A stretch of DNA of 64,000 nt, from assembly GCA_009823505.1 (NCBI GenBank), contig VZQC01012376.1:2852182-2916181 (forward strand). Reading direction: 5' to 3'. This document shows positions 1 to 11,040 of this stretch, piece by piece (positions within the stretch are counted from its first letter, which is position 1; every line of letters begins with the position of its first letter). A program made the position numbers and the translations under genes. Source of the DNA: Rhizomys pruinosus (taxonomy: Eukaryota; Chordata; Mammalia; Rodentia; Spalacidae). Under the pieces are notes generated by a model. The model searched no databases. It had not been told where the DNA came from and saw only the letters and a list, made by a program, of their open reading frames with translations.

Positions 1-1744
1 CCTGATTATGCTGTGCTGACTTGGAAGGTTCTCTGGCTTTCTATCCTTTGCTGATGTGAATTAACATACAGTTAGGAGTGCCTCTGCATGCAGAGGCTTC
101 AGAATTCTGAGTGGCAACTTGGAGTCTGTAGCAAGCAAGCCTGTGTGTTCAGAGTGTTAACAATGCTTTTATTTTTCAAATCTGAAACTATCTCATCCCC
201 TTGATTTATGAATTTTAAACATTAGTAGAAGTATGCAGACCCAGAACATCTGAGTTTGTGGCAGGCAAGAAAAGATGAAATGCGTGCAGACTTGATTCAC
301 TGGGTCTGTATGTTGCTGTTAAAGGGCCGACCCATCTGTCATGACTAATTGTGAAATGGTGGGAAAGGTGGAGGAGGGGGCAGGGTCAGGTCACAATATT
401 TGGTTGTTAACTTTCTTTTAAATCCTTTCTTTGAAGCTCTCCAGCTCTTTAGGAACTTGCTATCTTAGTGAAGGTGCTGTGAGGAAAGCTTGATATCCAC
501 GTCTTTAATCTGCTTTGTAGAAAGCTTTGTGTTAGAAATGAATGTTTAGGATCTTGTTTTTCTAACACCCAACATTCTATATCACACTTAAAAAAAAAGC
601 AAGCGTCACTGTAGTGTTACCTTTTTAAGTCCTAATGTCTTGTGAGTTGATGGCCATACCTAAGGTGGGCACGGGTCCCTGAAGGAGGGACATAATCATC
701 TCCTCTTTGGTCAGAAGGGCAGAAAGGTCCAAGCTGAGGTTATCAGTGTTTGAGTCTGTGAAAGGCTTGCTTTTCTGTTCTTTCTGGTGGCTTTCCATGC
801 ATGTTGATGAGAGGCAGTGTGCCCTTGCCTCTGCGGGGGCTCCAGAGCTGGTTTTACATCTCACCTCCCTTGGGGAGCCATACAAAGGCCATTTGCCCTC
901 GTCCCAGAGGAGCCGCTTTCAGGAAATGGGCAGAACAGATAGCAGCTGGCAGGAAAATGAGAAAGGGGTTCTGGGGGCTTACTGAAAAGGGCACGGTTCA
1001 GTGCTTGTCTCTCCTGTTCACACTGTTAGAAACGGGTGCTCTCAGCTCTTGCTTTCTACGGCTTCTCCTAAGCCTTGGACTTCTTCTCCTAAGCCTTGGA
1101 CTCCTTTTCCTGCTTTAGCCTTGTGTTAGGTGTTCAATTTTGCAAGTGGAAGATCTAGCCTGTCAGTTACCCCATTTATCTCTTGGATGTTTTGAGTTTC
1201 TCTACTCTTGAGTGGCTTCCTGTCTCAACTTTACTCAGTGCTGTTATTGACTTTGGGAGATGTATGCAATTAGCCTGCCCAAGGAGTAGGTCTGGTTGTG
1301 GGGTGCCTGTGGCCACCCGATTCTACCCCCAGGTCAGTGTTTTTCTGCTTGTTTACATGGAGGCACACAATAGGTTTATTTTTTAGGGAAAAATGAGCAT
1401 GTTAGGATTCGAACCTCCCGCATCATTTCCTGGATAACTGAAAGAATGAATACTTTTATTTGTTTTGGGATACTACAAATTTCTTAATTATAGTGGGAAG
1501 TTTTAATTATAGTAGAAGAGCAAAATATATTTGTGCAAGCTGTACTAATAAGGAACAGTCTGGGACAGCCAATTATATCCTAGTCTTGTGATTATTTCAT
1601 TAATAACTGATTGCTACTTGGAGTCAGCAGAAGTGTATTTACAGAAAATAAATGTGAGCTCCTGGGTTTTTATTAATTAAACCAATGCATAAACAAATGC
1701 AGATATAAAAGTATGCGTTTGTATGCACGTTTCCCTGTTTCAGC

Positions 1745-2155
1745 TTTAGTTTTCTGTGGCTGCTGTAACAAACTTGACTTGAAACAACAGAAGTTTATTT
1801 TCTTACAGTTCTGGAGGCCACAAGGAGTGTGAGGGTGTCAGTGTACCAGGAGGACAGTGGTTCTCTGGGGGCTGCAGAAGATAATGTTTCTTTGATTACA
1901 GATGCATTCCTCTGTTCTGGGCCCCTTCCTCTACTTCAAAGGCAAGGACATTAGCAACTTTTCTGAGTCTGCTTTGCTCTGATCAGTCACACTACTCTCC
2001 TTTGTTTTGGATCTGCCTTTGCTTCCCCAGGACACCTGTGCTTTCATTTAAGGCTCCACTGGACTAATAAACGAGAGTCTGGAATTTAAGTTCATTGTGC
2101 CTGTACCCCCCAGTTCATGACTTTACCACCTGTCCCTCAACTTCTCCTTCCTTGG
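1745..2155 (+). mobile_element. Old interspersed repeat, probably LTR-derived
   Basis: The wording 'tttctgtggctgctgtaaca', followed by an aaacaacagaagtttatt block and 'cagttctggaggcc', is typical of a widespread old mammalian repeat. The same family recurs at 3738. I recall it as MaLR/MLT-like but cannot fix the subfamily. Confidence 0.5.
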
Positions 2156-2236
2156 CCAGAGTTTACACTGAATTTGGTTTTTGCATCTCCAGATTTTCAT
2201 GAGGGTTGCTGTATTGGTTACCCTTAGATCATTTGC

Positions 2237-2368
2237 TTATATATAAAATTATATATACATATATATATATATATATCATATATAATACATAAAAATATAT
2301 ATTATATATAAATTATCCCCACAAGTAAATATATATCTATTTATGATATATATACACATATATATGAA
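2237..2368. repeat. AT-rich microsatellite
   Basis: Interrupted (TA)n with tac and tca variants. No gene is present. Confidence 0.9.
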
Positions 2369-2477
2369 ATTTATATTTCAATGCTCCTAATGATTTTGGA
2401 AGATAGAAACAACTATATCTTATTTTGCCAAAGCTTGCTCAGAAGTAAGTGATCTCTGTCCTGGCTCTCACCATCTT

Positions 2478-3388
2478 CTCCCCCCTTTTTACTCTTTTAT
2501 TTACGTATTTTATTTTTGTGTGTATAAGTGTTCTTCTTGCATGTATGTAAGTCCACCTGTGCACACAATGCCCATGGAGCTCCAAATAGGGCATTGGCTC
2601 CCCTGGAACTAGAGTTACAGACAGTTGTTTGTAGGAAGCTTCCTTTCCCACAAGCAGGTACAATGCGGCCCTGCTAAGGGAAGGGGAGCACAGTACCCCC
2701 CTGTGGCCACTGTAGAGAACCGACCTCTTGGTGCAGAGGTCAGTCAGTCACTTTCGTAACTCGACCCGAGAGGTCCCTCCAGCTCAGGTCCTCAGCCTGG
2801 GACGACGGAACGTTTCCCACCCTTGGCCATGATTTCCCACCTGCCCGGAGACTGCTGGACCCTGGACAGGAATTTCAGGCTGATGGCTGATGGCCCATCT
2901 TCAGCCTGTGTCCACTCACAATCCACTTCACCACACCAGCTATCCAGATTGGTGGTCTAGGACCGCTGTCCAACCCACTGGTCACCTGAATGAAATGCAG
3001 GCCTGCTTCGGCCTGTATGCGCGCAAAAAATGATGGCCAGGAATTCTGTAATGATGGTAATGGAGAATTTGATTTATTGCCTGCTTCAGCTTGCCTTTAT
3101 AAGCAAAATGATGTCAGCTCCCCGAGCCAATCACACACCTCCAATTCCGTCCTGCACACTGCTGCTCTACCCAGCATCATGTACCTGGGCCACATTGTCT
3201 GCTCCTTCTTGGGGTGGGGTCAGAGAAATCCCCTGACTCCCGTCCACGTGGTGCCCTGAGGGGTGCTAGCTGATAACTAGCTCCCTATTCAAACTGGATC
3301 TTCCTACAGTTGTTAGCTACCATGTGAGTGCTGGGAACTGAATCCAGGTCCTCTGTAAGAAGACCACTGAGCCATCTCTCCAGCCCTT
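2478..3388 (-). mobile_element. B2 SINE, antisense, split by a solo LTR
   Basis: The 3' half of a B2 lies at 2478-2629 and its 5' half at 3309-3388, ending gagccatctctccagccc. Between them is a 679-bp insertion. The 6-bp GTTGTT of B2 is duplicated at the junctions (2624-2629 and 3309-3314), so the LTR is younger than this B2. Confidence 0.85.
2630..3308 (-). mobile_element. Solo LTR of a class II (ERVK-like) endogenous retrovirus
   Basis: The element starts TGTAGGAAG and ends CTTCCTACA, a perfect 9-bp terminal inverted repeat with TG...CA ends. It is flanked by the 6-bp duplication GTTGTT. Six-base duplications are usual for class II ERVs. Read on the minus strand it has GATTGGCTCGG (CCAAT-like), a TATAAA at 3096-3101 and an AATAAA at 3073-3078, in the order expected of an LTR promoter and polyadenylation signal. 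The TATA-to-polyA distance is unusually short and about 370 bp follow, so the exact U3/R/U5 limits are uncertain. No internal viral genes remain. Confidence 0.8.
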
Positions 3389-3737
3389 CTTACTTACTTT
3401 ATTGGAAGCGTCTGCCTCTAATAAACCCGAGTGTAAAAGCAGAAGTCAGTTGATGTGGCTCAACAGGCACTGAGAGATGGAAGGACCCACCATCCTTTCT
3501 TCTTGGCCTCTGAGTGATTATTTTCAGCCATCCCTTCTTCAGGCTTGGATTCACCACCTTTCCAGCTTCCCATGTTTGTTCCTGCATCACTGTCTGTGCA
3601 CTGGTGTGGGGATGCACCCTCTCATCTTTATTCTTTTTCTGGTTAAAAGGAAGCAACGGGACTTAAGTCATCTGTTACCCTAGGCATCTTCTCTTTTGTC
3701 TTCCATTATTTCAGGTTTCCTCAATATGTTACTCCCC

Positions 3738-4460
3738 TAGGTTGCTATCACTACATACCACAGACCATAGACCACAGGCCTAAACAGCAGCAATTAATTT
3801 TCAGTTCATGATCAAGGTGTTGGCTGGGTTGTTTCTGCTGAGGCTTCTCTCCTTGGTGTCCAGTGGTCACCTCCTGCTGGCATTTTCATGTGGCCTTCGC
3901 TTTGTCTGTCAGCATTCTTAATCTCCTTTTCTAAGGATGACACCACCCACCCTAGAGTAGGACCCTGTGGTAGTTTGAATGAGTGTTCCCCAAAGGCTGT
4001 AAGTATTCAGACATTTGTCTCCAGTCGGTGGCGCTGTTTTTGGAGGTCTTAGAAGGTGTGGCCGTGCTGGAGGAAGTACGTTATTGGGGGCAGGCTTAGT
4101 GAGTTTAACAAGCCTTGTGGTCTCCAGTTGTTCTCTCTTTGCTTCCTGTGCTCATTGCGAGATTTGACCCTCGGCTTGCTGCTCCAGCTCCAGCTCCAGC
4201 TGCCATGCCTCCCACCAAAATGAACTCTAATTCCCTGGAACCGTCAATCGTAAGCTCAAATAAACTCTTCCTTTTATAAGTTCCTTGGTCATGGTGTTTT
4301 ATCACAGCAACAGAAAAGTGACTAATACAGACCCATTCTGGTGATCTCTTTTTAATTATCTCCTTAAAGACCCCCAGGTTAAAATTCAGATGTGTCTGAA
4401 ATTTGAGAGTTAGGACATCAGTATACACATTATTTGGGACAGTCAAGCCTGAAACACCGA
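3738..4460 (+). mobile_element. Old interspersed repeat, interrupted by a MaLR solo LTR
   Basis: The left part (3738-3965) resembles the family at 1745. The right part (4330 to about 4460) continues the same old element with 'attatctccttaaagaccc' wording. The LTR at 3966-4329 sits between them. Confidence 0.5.
3966..4329 (+). mobile_element. Solo LTR of MaLR type (MT/ORR1-like)
   Basis: 364 bp. It begins tgtggtagtttgaatgag and ends gtgactaataca. The flanks GACCC at 3961-3965 and 4330-4334 form an exact 5-bp target-site duplication, as expected for class III/MaLR elements. AATAAA is at 4259-4264, near the 3' end. Length and start motif fit rodent MaLR LTRs. A 176-codon minus-strand frame over it is chance. 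Confidence 0.8.
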
Positions 4461-5589
4461 ACCTTTGCTGTGTCAGCCTTGAGCAGCTTGGTCCCTGACT
4501 GGACTTGGTTGATTTGCACACAGTGTCCAGTTTCCATGGACTTGAATACCGGGAGCAGATGAGATTAAAAAGGATCAAATATGGAGTGTGAATGCTGGAA
4601 TTAAGTGTTGGTTTTGTGTGAGTTGAGAAATACAATTTTTATAGTCTTCAATTTAGCTTTTAATCTTTTCTGGCCCAAAGCACTCTGTAATACTCAGATG
4701 ACTGATTTAGAGGCTCTCAGTCCTTCCAGACATCATATTGAAGAGGAGTTAATTAGAAAAGTACTGCCTGCCTCAAGCCCTGCTCTCAGTCCGTCTCCCC
4801 ACTCTTCTGGGGAGGAAAAACCCAGCTTCCCTTCCCAAATCACTGAAAATGACTTTCACTTCTGAGATTTGTTTCCAGTTTTCTGCTTTGATTTTTTTTT
4901 TAAGTCACACAGAAGCACTTTTGTATATTGAACATTTCTCTTTTGTGTAAAATTGGTTATGATAATCAATAACATGTTCCAAGTTGGATAATGTACAGTG
5001 AAATTCTTTATTTCACTTAAAATAAACTTGAAATGTCATGTTAGAAGTGAAGTCGAGATTTTTATTTGTGCCATCATTTCTTTTAATCATGTGCTTCCCT
5101 TGTCTCTACAGAATACATGTTGGTGAGCACGCCACTGTAGTTTTATCACAAAGGAAAGATTTGTGTATCGATCCTTAATGAAGTCTCTGTGAAGACAATT
5201 CAGAAGTATAAGGAATCATTATGCTTCAGAATTAAAGGGAACCTCACACATGCACACATAAATTTAAGTACAGATTTTGAATCCCATACCTGAATTACCT
5301 GAGACCAGGAATATTTAGATTTTGAAGGTTTTTCAAATATAAAAATATTAGCGTATGCATGAGGGGTTATCTTATCCTTCCTATATACCTTAGACATGTG
5401 GCCTGAAGGTAATTTCATAGGAAATTTTAATTGTGCTTTCATTTTGACCCTGTCCTCTCATGAGGTTGGATGTGGAATTTTCTCTTTGTGGTGTCTATCA
5501 GGGCCTAACAAGTTTGAGATTCAAATTAAAGATGCTTAACCTCTAATGCTTTTTTGCTGTTGTTGTTGTTCTTGGACTCATTTTGGTTT

Positions 5590-5720
5590 TTAATTTATTT
5601 TTTTTATTTTATGTGTGTGAGTGTCTGACCTGCATGTATGTAAGTGTACTCATGTAGTGCAGTGTCCACAGAGGTCAGAAGAGGGCATTGGATCCCCTGG
5701 AACTGGAGCTTTAGATCCTG
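5590..5720 (-). mobile_element. B2 SINE, antisense, 5'-truncated
   Basis: It has the B2 3' tail and middle ('ggtcagaagagggcattgga'). The tRNA-like head is missing. Confidence 0.75.
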
Positions 5721-6404
5721 AAAGTCTAGGCACTAAAAGTGTGGTTTGTAGATGAGCATTCTATGTTTTAGGACCATGGACTCTTTAGCTTGATATCAGA
5801 CCACCTTAGTCAATAGCTTAGTAAGATTTCCAGTTGATTTTTATACAGTAAAGTATGAAAAATGCTTACCAAGAACCGTGGCTCACAAAACATGATTCCT
5901 GAGCCAGAACCATCACTGTCATCTGAAACACTGTGAGAAAGTACACATTTTCAGACTTTGCACCTAACCAACTGAATTTGAAGTTCTAGGGTAGCTCTCA
6001 CCAGTGTATGTTTTAATAAGTGCTGTGGATTATGTTAATTCATGCTAAACTTTGAGAACCACCTTCTGTCACTGTATTTCAGACAGTTTTGATCATGTTG
6101 TAAGAGAAGTACACTTTAAATTCTGACCTAGTACATCCACCCACACCTATCCACTCACCTACCTACCCACCTGCCGCTACCCCCAACAGACACAGATAAA
6201 CAGGCATAGTCACATAGCTTAGAAGTTTTAGGAAACTTATCGTATGCTATCCACTCTGGCATTTTAATTTTTTTATTTGTGTGTGTGTGTGTGTGTTCTA
6301 TTTATATGTACATGTATAAACTCATACAAATGTAGCTGTGATATATCAAATTGATTACATAAGCCATTAATGGGTTCTCAGTGGTAGTTTGGGCACAGTA
6401 CTTA

Positions 6405-6600
6405 AAAAAATTATTTTTATTTTATGTGTATGAATGCTTTGCTTGCGTGTATGTAAGTGCACCATGTGTGTATAATGCTTGTGGAGGTCAGAAGAGGATG
6501 TCCTGGAATTGGAGTTATAGATGGTTGTTAGCTACCATGTGGATTCTGGGAACAGAGCAGCCAGTGCTCTTAACTGCTGAACAATCTCTCTTGCCCCAGG
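6405..6600 (-). mobile_element. B2 SINE, antisense
   Basis: Nearly full B2 from the AT-rich tail to a degenerate head (caatctctcttgcccca), with an internal deletion. Confidence 0.85.
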
Positions 6601-6949
6601 AACAGTGCTCTTAACCTCTTCTGTACTGTGGCCTGTTTAGCGGTTTAGTAAATTTCTGAATTTCTTTATAGAAAAATGCTTTTTAAAATGTATGCAACTG
6701 TATGCATAGAGTGCAGAAGAAGCCGTTATAGTTTTCCCTTGCTATCTATGAGGGACTTGTTTTAGAACTAAAGCAGTACCAAAATCTATGCATGGACAAA
6801 CTCTTTATGTAAAATACCTATAATGTAGCACTTTAAACTGATTCTACTTTACTTGTAATACATGCGTAATATAAATAGTTGCTATGATTTGTTTTCTGGG
6901 GAATATGACAAGGAAAATGTACAGATGTTACATTATTTTTATAATGCAA

Positions 6950-7166
6950 ACTATTTTATTATTTTATGTGTATGAGTGTGTTGCCTGCATGTATCTAAGT
7001 GCACCATGTGTATGCAGTGCCCTACCAAGATGAGAAGAGCATCTAGATCCCCTGGAACTAGAGTTATGGGTGGTTGTGAGCTACCACTTGGGTGCTAGGA
7101 ATCAAACCTGGGTCCTCTGGATGAACAGCAAGTATTGTTAACCACTGAGCCATCTCTCCAGTCCCA
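6950..7166 (-). mobile_element. B2 SINE, antisense
   Basis: Full-length B2, ending in the head 'gagccatctctccagtccc'. Confidence 0.9.
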
Positions 7167-7189
7167 AGTTTTTAAAATATTTTTGACTT

Positions 7190-7412
7190 GGGGATGGAGA
7201 GATGGCTCAGCAGTTAAGAGCGCTGACTGCTCTTGCAGATGATCCCAGTTTGATTCCCAGCATCCACATGGCAGCTAAGAACGGTCTTTAACTCCAGTTC
7301 CAGGGGGAATCTGACTCCCTCTCTGACCTCTGAGGCATTGCATGACACCAACCTACATGCAGACAGTACACTCATACACATAAAAAATAAAAAATAAAAA
7401 ATAAAATAAAAT
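7190..7412 (+). mobile_element. B2 SINE, sense
   Basis: It starts ggggatggagagatggctca, with a degenerate pol III B box 'gtttgattccc' and an (A3-5T)n tail. It faces the antisense copy at 6950. Confidence 0.9.
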
Positions 7413-7583
7413 ACTTTTGATTCATGGTTGATTTGCATCTGTGGAACTCAGACATGGAAGGCCAGCTATGTACTGACTATTAAAATGCATTATTTTGATG
7501 ATGTGGCTTTTTTTGACAATAACTAGTAATTTATTGGATAAAAACTTTATGGATAATGACTATGGAAAGATAGTTACATCCAT

Positions 7584-7990
7584 TTAAAAATAAGACTGGG
7601 TATAAATGATAGTTAAAGATATCTGTCACAGCTGAGGCGTAGGTGGTGCACCCTTAATCCTAGCAGTTGGGAGGCAGAGGCAGGTGGATCTTTGGTGAGT
7701 TCAAGACAGCCGGTCTACAGAGGAATTCCCAGACAGCTGGGGCAACTGAGAGACCCTGTCTCGAAAAGACCAAAAAGACAAACCAAAACAAAAAATAAGA
7801 GCTGGGGTATAAATGATGGTTAAAGATATGCTGCCACAGCTAGGAGTGTTGGGCGCACGCCTTAATCCTAGCGACTGGGAGGCAGAGGCAGGGCCGATCT
7901 TTGTGAGTTCAAGGGCTACATGGTCGACAAGATCAGAGTTCCAGGACAGCTGGGCTACAAGGGAGACCCTGTCTTGAAAAGATCAAAAAA
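7584..7990 (+). mobile_element. Two B1 SINEs in a tandem duplication
   Basis: Two B1 copies (about 7628-7798 and 7840-7990) are each preceded by the same non-B1 flank, 'ggtataaatgatRgttaaag'. The repeat unit (flank plus B1) is about 209 bp, so this is a segmental duplication and not two insertions. The copies differ at many small indels. Confidence 0.75.
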
Positions 7991-8070
7991 AAAAAGAAAC
8001 CAAAGAAAGAAAGAAAGAAAAGAAAGAAAGAAGAAGAAAGAAAGAAGAAAAAGAAAGAAAGAAAGAAAAT
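7988..8070. repeat. (GAAA)n microsatellite in a B1 tail
   Basis: A-rich GAAA repeats follow directly on the second B1 copy and derive from its tail. Confidence 0.9.
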
Positions 8071-8359
8071 CTGCCTGATTCTGTATGATGTGAAAATGGT
8101 TTCTGTTGGTGATAACTTTAAATTGCTGCTATAATTGTGTCTTCTTGGCTATGCTTTTTTTTTTAACTGCCAAATTTCATCTTAAGAATAAGAGTTTAAA
8201 GGATAGTAACCACCCACCTCCACCTGCCCTTTTTTTTTTTTTTGTTTAGGTTTCTTTTGTTTTTGACCTATATTGATGCCTAAGTTGTATTGCACATACC
8301 CGTAAACAGGAGCCAGGCATAAGCTTTCATTAAAATTTCCCAAACTGTTTTTTTCTCAT

Positions 8360-8893
8360 TGAATGTATGCTACTTATTTGGGAGGAAATTTAAGCTTAGT
8401 TCCTTTAAAATTGTCTACAAGTAAAAAAAGTGTTATAATGTATGGTTGTTAGTCAGAAAAATATAGAGGCCATTTTGGGTTGTACCTTACCCCAATACAA
8501 ATTATAAATAAAAACAATTAACATTTTATATTCCCCAAGTAGTTTCAATTGTATTACCATTTTCCCCAAAACCTACACCTAAATTAAACTAATCTAAACA
8601 ATACACTAAGCCTTAAAATATCCAATACTTTGTGGATAAAGCTTGGTCAGATTTGAGTACCTGCTAAGTAAAATTTACCCAATATACACCTTGCTCTTTA
8701 AAGCTATATGAACAGACTATGAATTCTGCTATATTTGGAAGTAAATTTTAAAGCTTAAATTGCCTTAATTTGTCCCGACACAGAAAAGAAAGTGGTTACA
8801 CTGGTGAATGTTGTATAGTTCCAAAATAGAGAGAGCCAACCCAAGACAAACTAGAAATAAAACAACTAGCTTTTATATTCCCAGTTAGTTAAA
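8360..8893. repeat. Diverged direct repeat pair, period about 350 bp
   Basis: Segments near 8360-8540 and 8716-8893 align over about 180 bp. Shared words include an AAATTTAAGCTTA-like block and the 'acaactagcttttatattcc' / 'acaattaacattttatattc' pair. No coding content was recognised. The origin is unknown and may be part of a retroelement. Confidence 0.5.
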
Positions 8894-8907
8894 TGTACAA
8901 GTATCTA

Positions 8908-9250
8908 GCTCCTTTTTTTTTTTTTTTTTAGCACAAGCATACTTCATATAAAACCAATTTTGCAAGCAGGTGTGCCCCAGCCCACACAGCCCAAGGATCC
9001 AACCAACCAGCTGGAGGGGCTTGAATGTTTCAATCAAGTTAATCAAATGTTTCCAGACTATATTGTCGTAGAGGGAGGTGGGAGGGGGGTAATATCCTTT
9101 CTGGAATAACAACTGGAAAACTCTGATTTTCCAAATCCATTGGAATAAATTTTCAATTTTGTCTGTCTTGAAGATAACAATGGGAGGAGATTTAAATGTT
9201 CCCACAGGTAACATCAACCAAGCGACTCTCATGCCTGCAAACATACCAAG
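8908..9250 (-). mobile_element. Unclassified retroposed repeat ('family X'), antisense
   Basis: A T tract at 8912-8930 (a poly(A) on the minus strand) is followed by 'cttcatataaaaccaatttt', which recurs at 22365-22385 with about 75-80% similarity. The 119-codon minus-strand frame here has no family I recognise. Confidence 0.45.
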
Positions 9251-11040
9251 TTATGGGCTTTTGCAGATGAGGACTGGGAAATCGCCCGCAGAGCAGGTGG
9301 TGACCCACTGACAAGAAAGAAAGAGAACCTCAGACTGCCTGAGTCCAGACACTGAGCATCTCTCGAATTCTATTTGGGGGATTCCACATAAGTTTAGCTG
9401 GGCCCTCAATGAAGTTTACCTTGCCAGCTACTGCGAACCCTTTCCTAACCCCTCCCCTTTTTGAATAGGAAAAAGAAAAACAATGATGGTAATGCAACCT
9501 ACTCCCTTAAACGTAAACCTGACCCGTTGTTACAGTGGTAATTTCTATAAAACAGGCATAAGAACTAACTTTTTTAATTGACTGATACATAGGAACTGGG
9601 AAAGGATTGTTTCTCTATTTGGAGCCAAATTCAATAGTAAAGTCTTTATAAGTTGTTTAATTAAGCAAATATATTAGAACAGGAAAGCTCTGACATCAGC
9701 AATGAATTTATTCGTATTCTGCCAGAGATGTTGGCCAGGGGATAACCCCCCCCACAAAAGGCCTTTGCCTGTAAGTGGGATATATGCAAAGGAGAAAGGC
9801 AGTAAGTTCCTGTTTTCGAAGACCTGGTGTGAGCATAAAAATGTTATGAGACGTCACTTGCTACCGTACAACTGGCCTCTGAAATGCCAGAGAGTGTACA
9901 AAGGCCACTAAAGCAATACGGCAATATTGGTTTCCCTGAGACAAGCAAGACTCCTCCGTCAATATCAGCTAAACCTCAACAGCCTGGAGATACTGTGCAA
10001 CAGGTGGCAGCCAAGTGTCTATTATTCCCCAAATCTATTGGGCTATTAGCTCTCTCCTTGGACAGCGGATGCCACAAGCTATGTCCTCGAGTGGCTAGGA
10101 GCATGTTCTAACGCCACAGTAATAACTTGTCACCCTTTAGAGAAACCACAGTTTGTGGCTTAGCATAACATCCAAGCATCTCTGTCTAAGCTCACAGCTT
10201 AGCTTGACATAATAATTATTACTGCTTAAATGTCTGTACAGCCAATAGCTTGTGCTTTGTGGATGAACGAAAAAAGGGTATCACTAAGAAGAAGCGTGTC
10301 AACCCATAGAAAGGAAACAACCTGAACGACTGGAGTCCAAAATGACACTCCAAAGAGAATTAGACTCTTTATCTTCTCACCACTTGTTCCCCTTCCCGAA
10401 AGCCTAGGGAACAATCTGTTGAAGAGGAGGCGTGGTAGATTGTAAGGGCTGCAGAGAGATAGGGGTGAATCGTGAGACTACAGGAATATAGTCTGGACTC
10501 CTAACTGATCAACATGCCTGTGCATACAAGCTTCTCCAACTGGACTATGGGAACCTTGGGTTGCTCAAAATTTGGACATAGATACTTGCAAAATGTACCA
10601 ATTACCTAATTGTATGGCATACTGAGTAACATCAATGTTATCTGCAAACAACTGTGTCATTATATTGTAGAATCCCTTAAAAATAAAAAAATAAATTAAA
10701 AATAAAGAAAAGAATAAGAGTTTAAATTTTCCCCTATCTGAGGTTAGAATTCCAGAATTATTTTGAAGGATTCCCCATAGACCTGGAGTTAAGAATTGCT
10801 GTTCAAGCAGAAGCTTTATTAAGAGAATAGTTCTCAAGCTTTAATTGAGACTCTAAGTGAAAGTATTATCATCCTTGGAATTGCTGAAGGCCTTTGCTTC
10901 ACAGATGACATCCTGTTTGCTGTCACTGTAGCAGTAGGTGTCTTCTTTACAATGCTCTTCTGTGAGGTTACCTGGAAGCCCAGCACCAAACTATCGATAA
11001 CGTTCCTCCTGTTCTCCTGGTGTCTCAATACATACAACCA
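9250..11040. other. Unassigned block, possibly a decayed retroelement
   Basis: No SINE and no recognised gene. Local GC is higher than in the flanks around 9700-10560, and several short frames occur on both strands without long open reading. It lies beside the retroposed repeat at 8908. I cannot show a gag, pol or env motif, so the retroelement idea is only an inference. Confidence 0.3.

Noticed and set aside
1400..1420. tRNA T-arm-like word 'aggattcgaacctcccg'
   Set aside because: No acceptor stem, D arm or anticodon arm around it; a single 17-base word is not enough.
4105..4635. 176-codon minus-strand frame
   Set aside because: It crosses the end of a MaLR LTR and part of an older repeat and has no protein family features.
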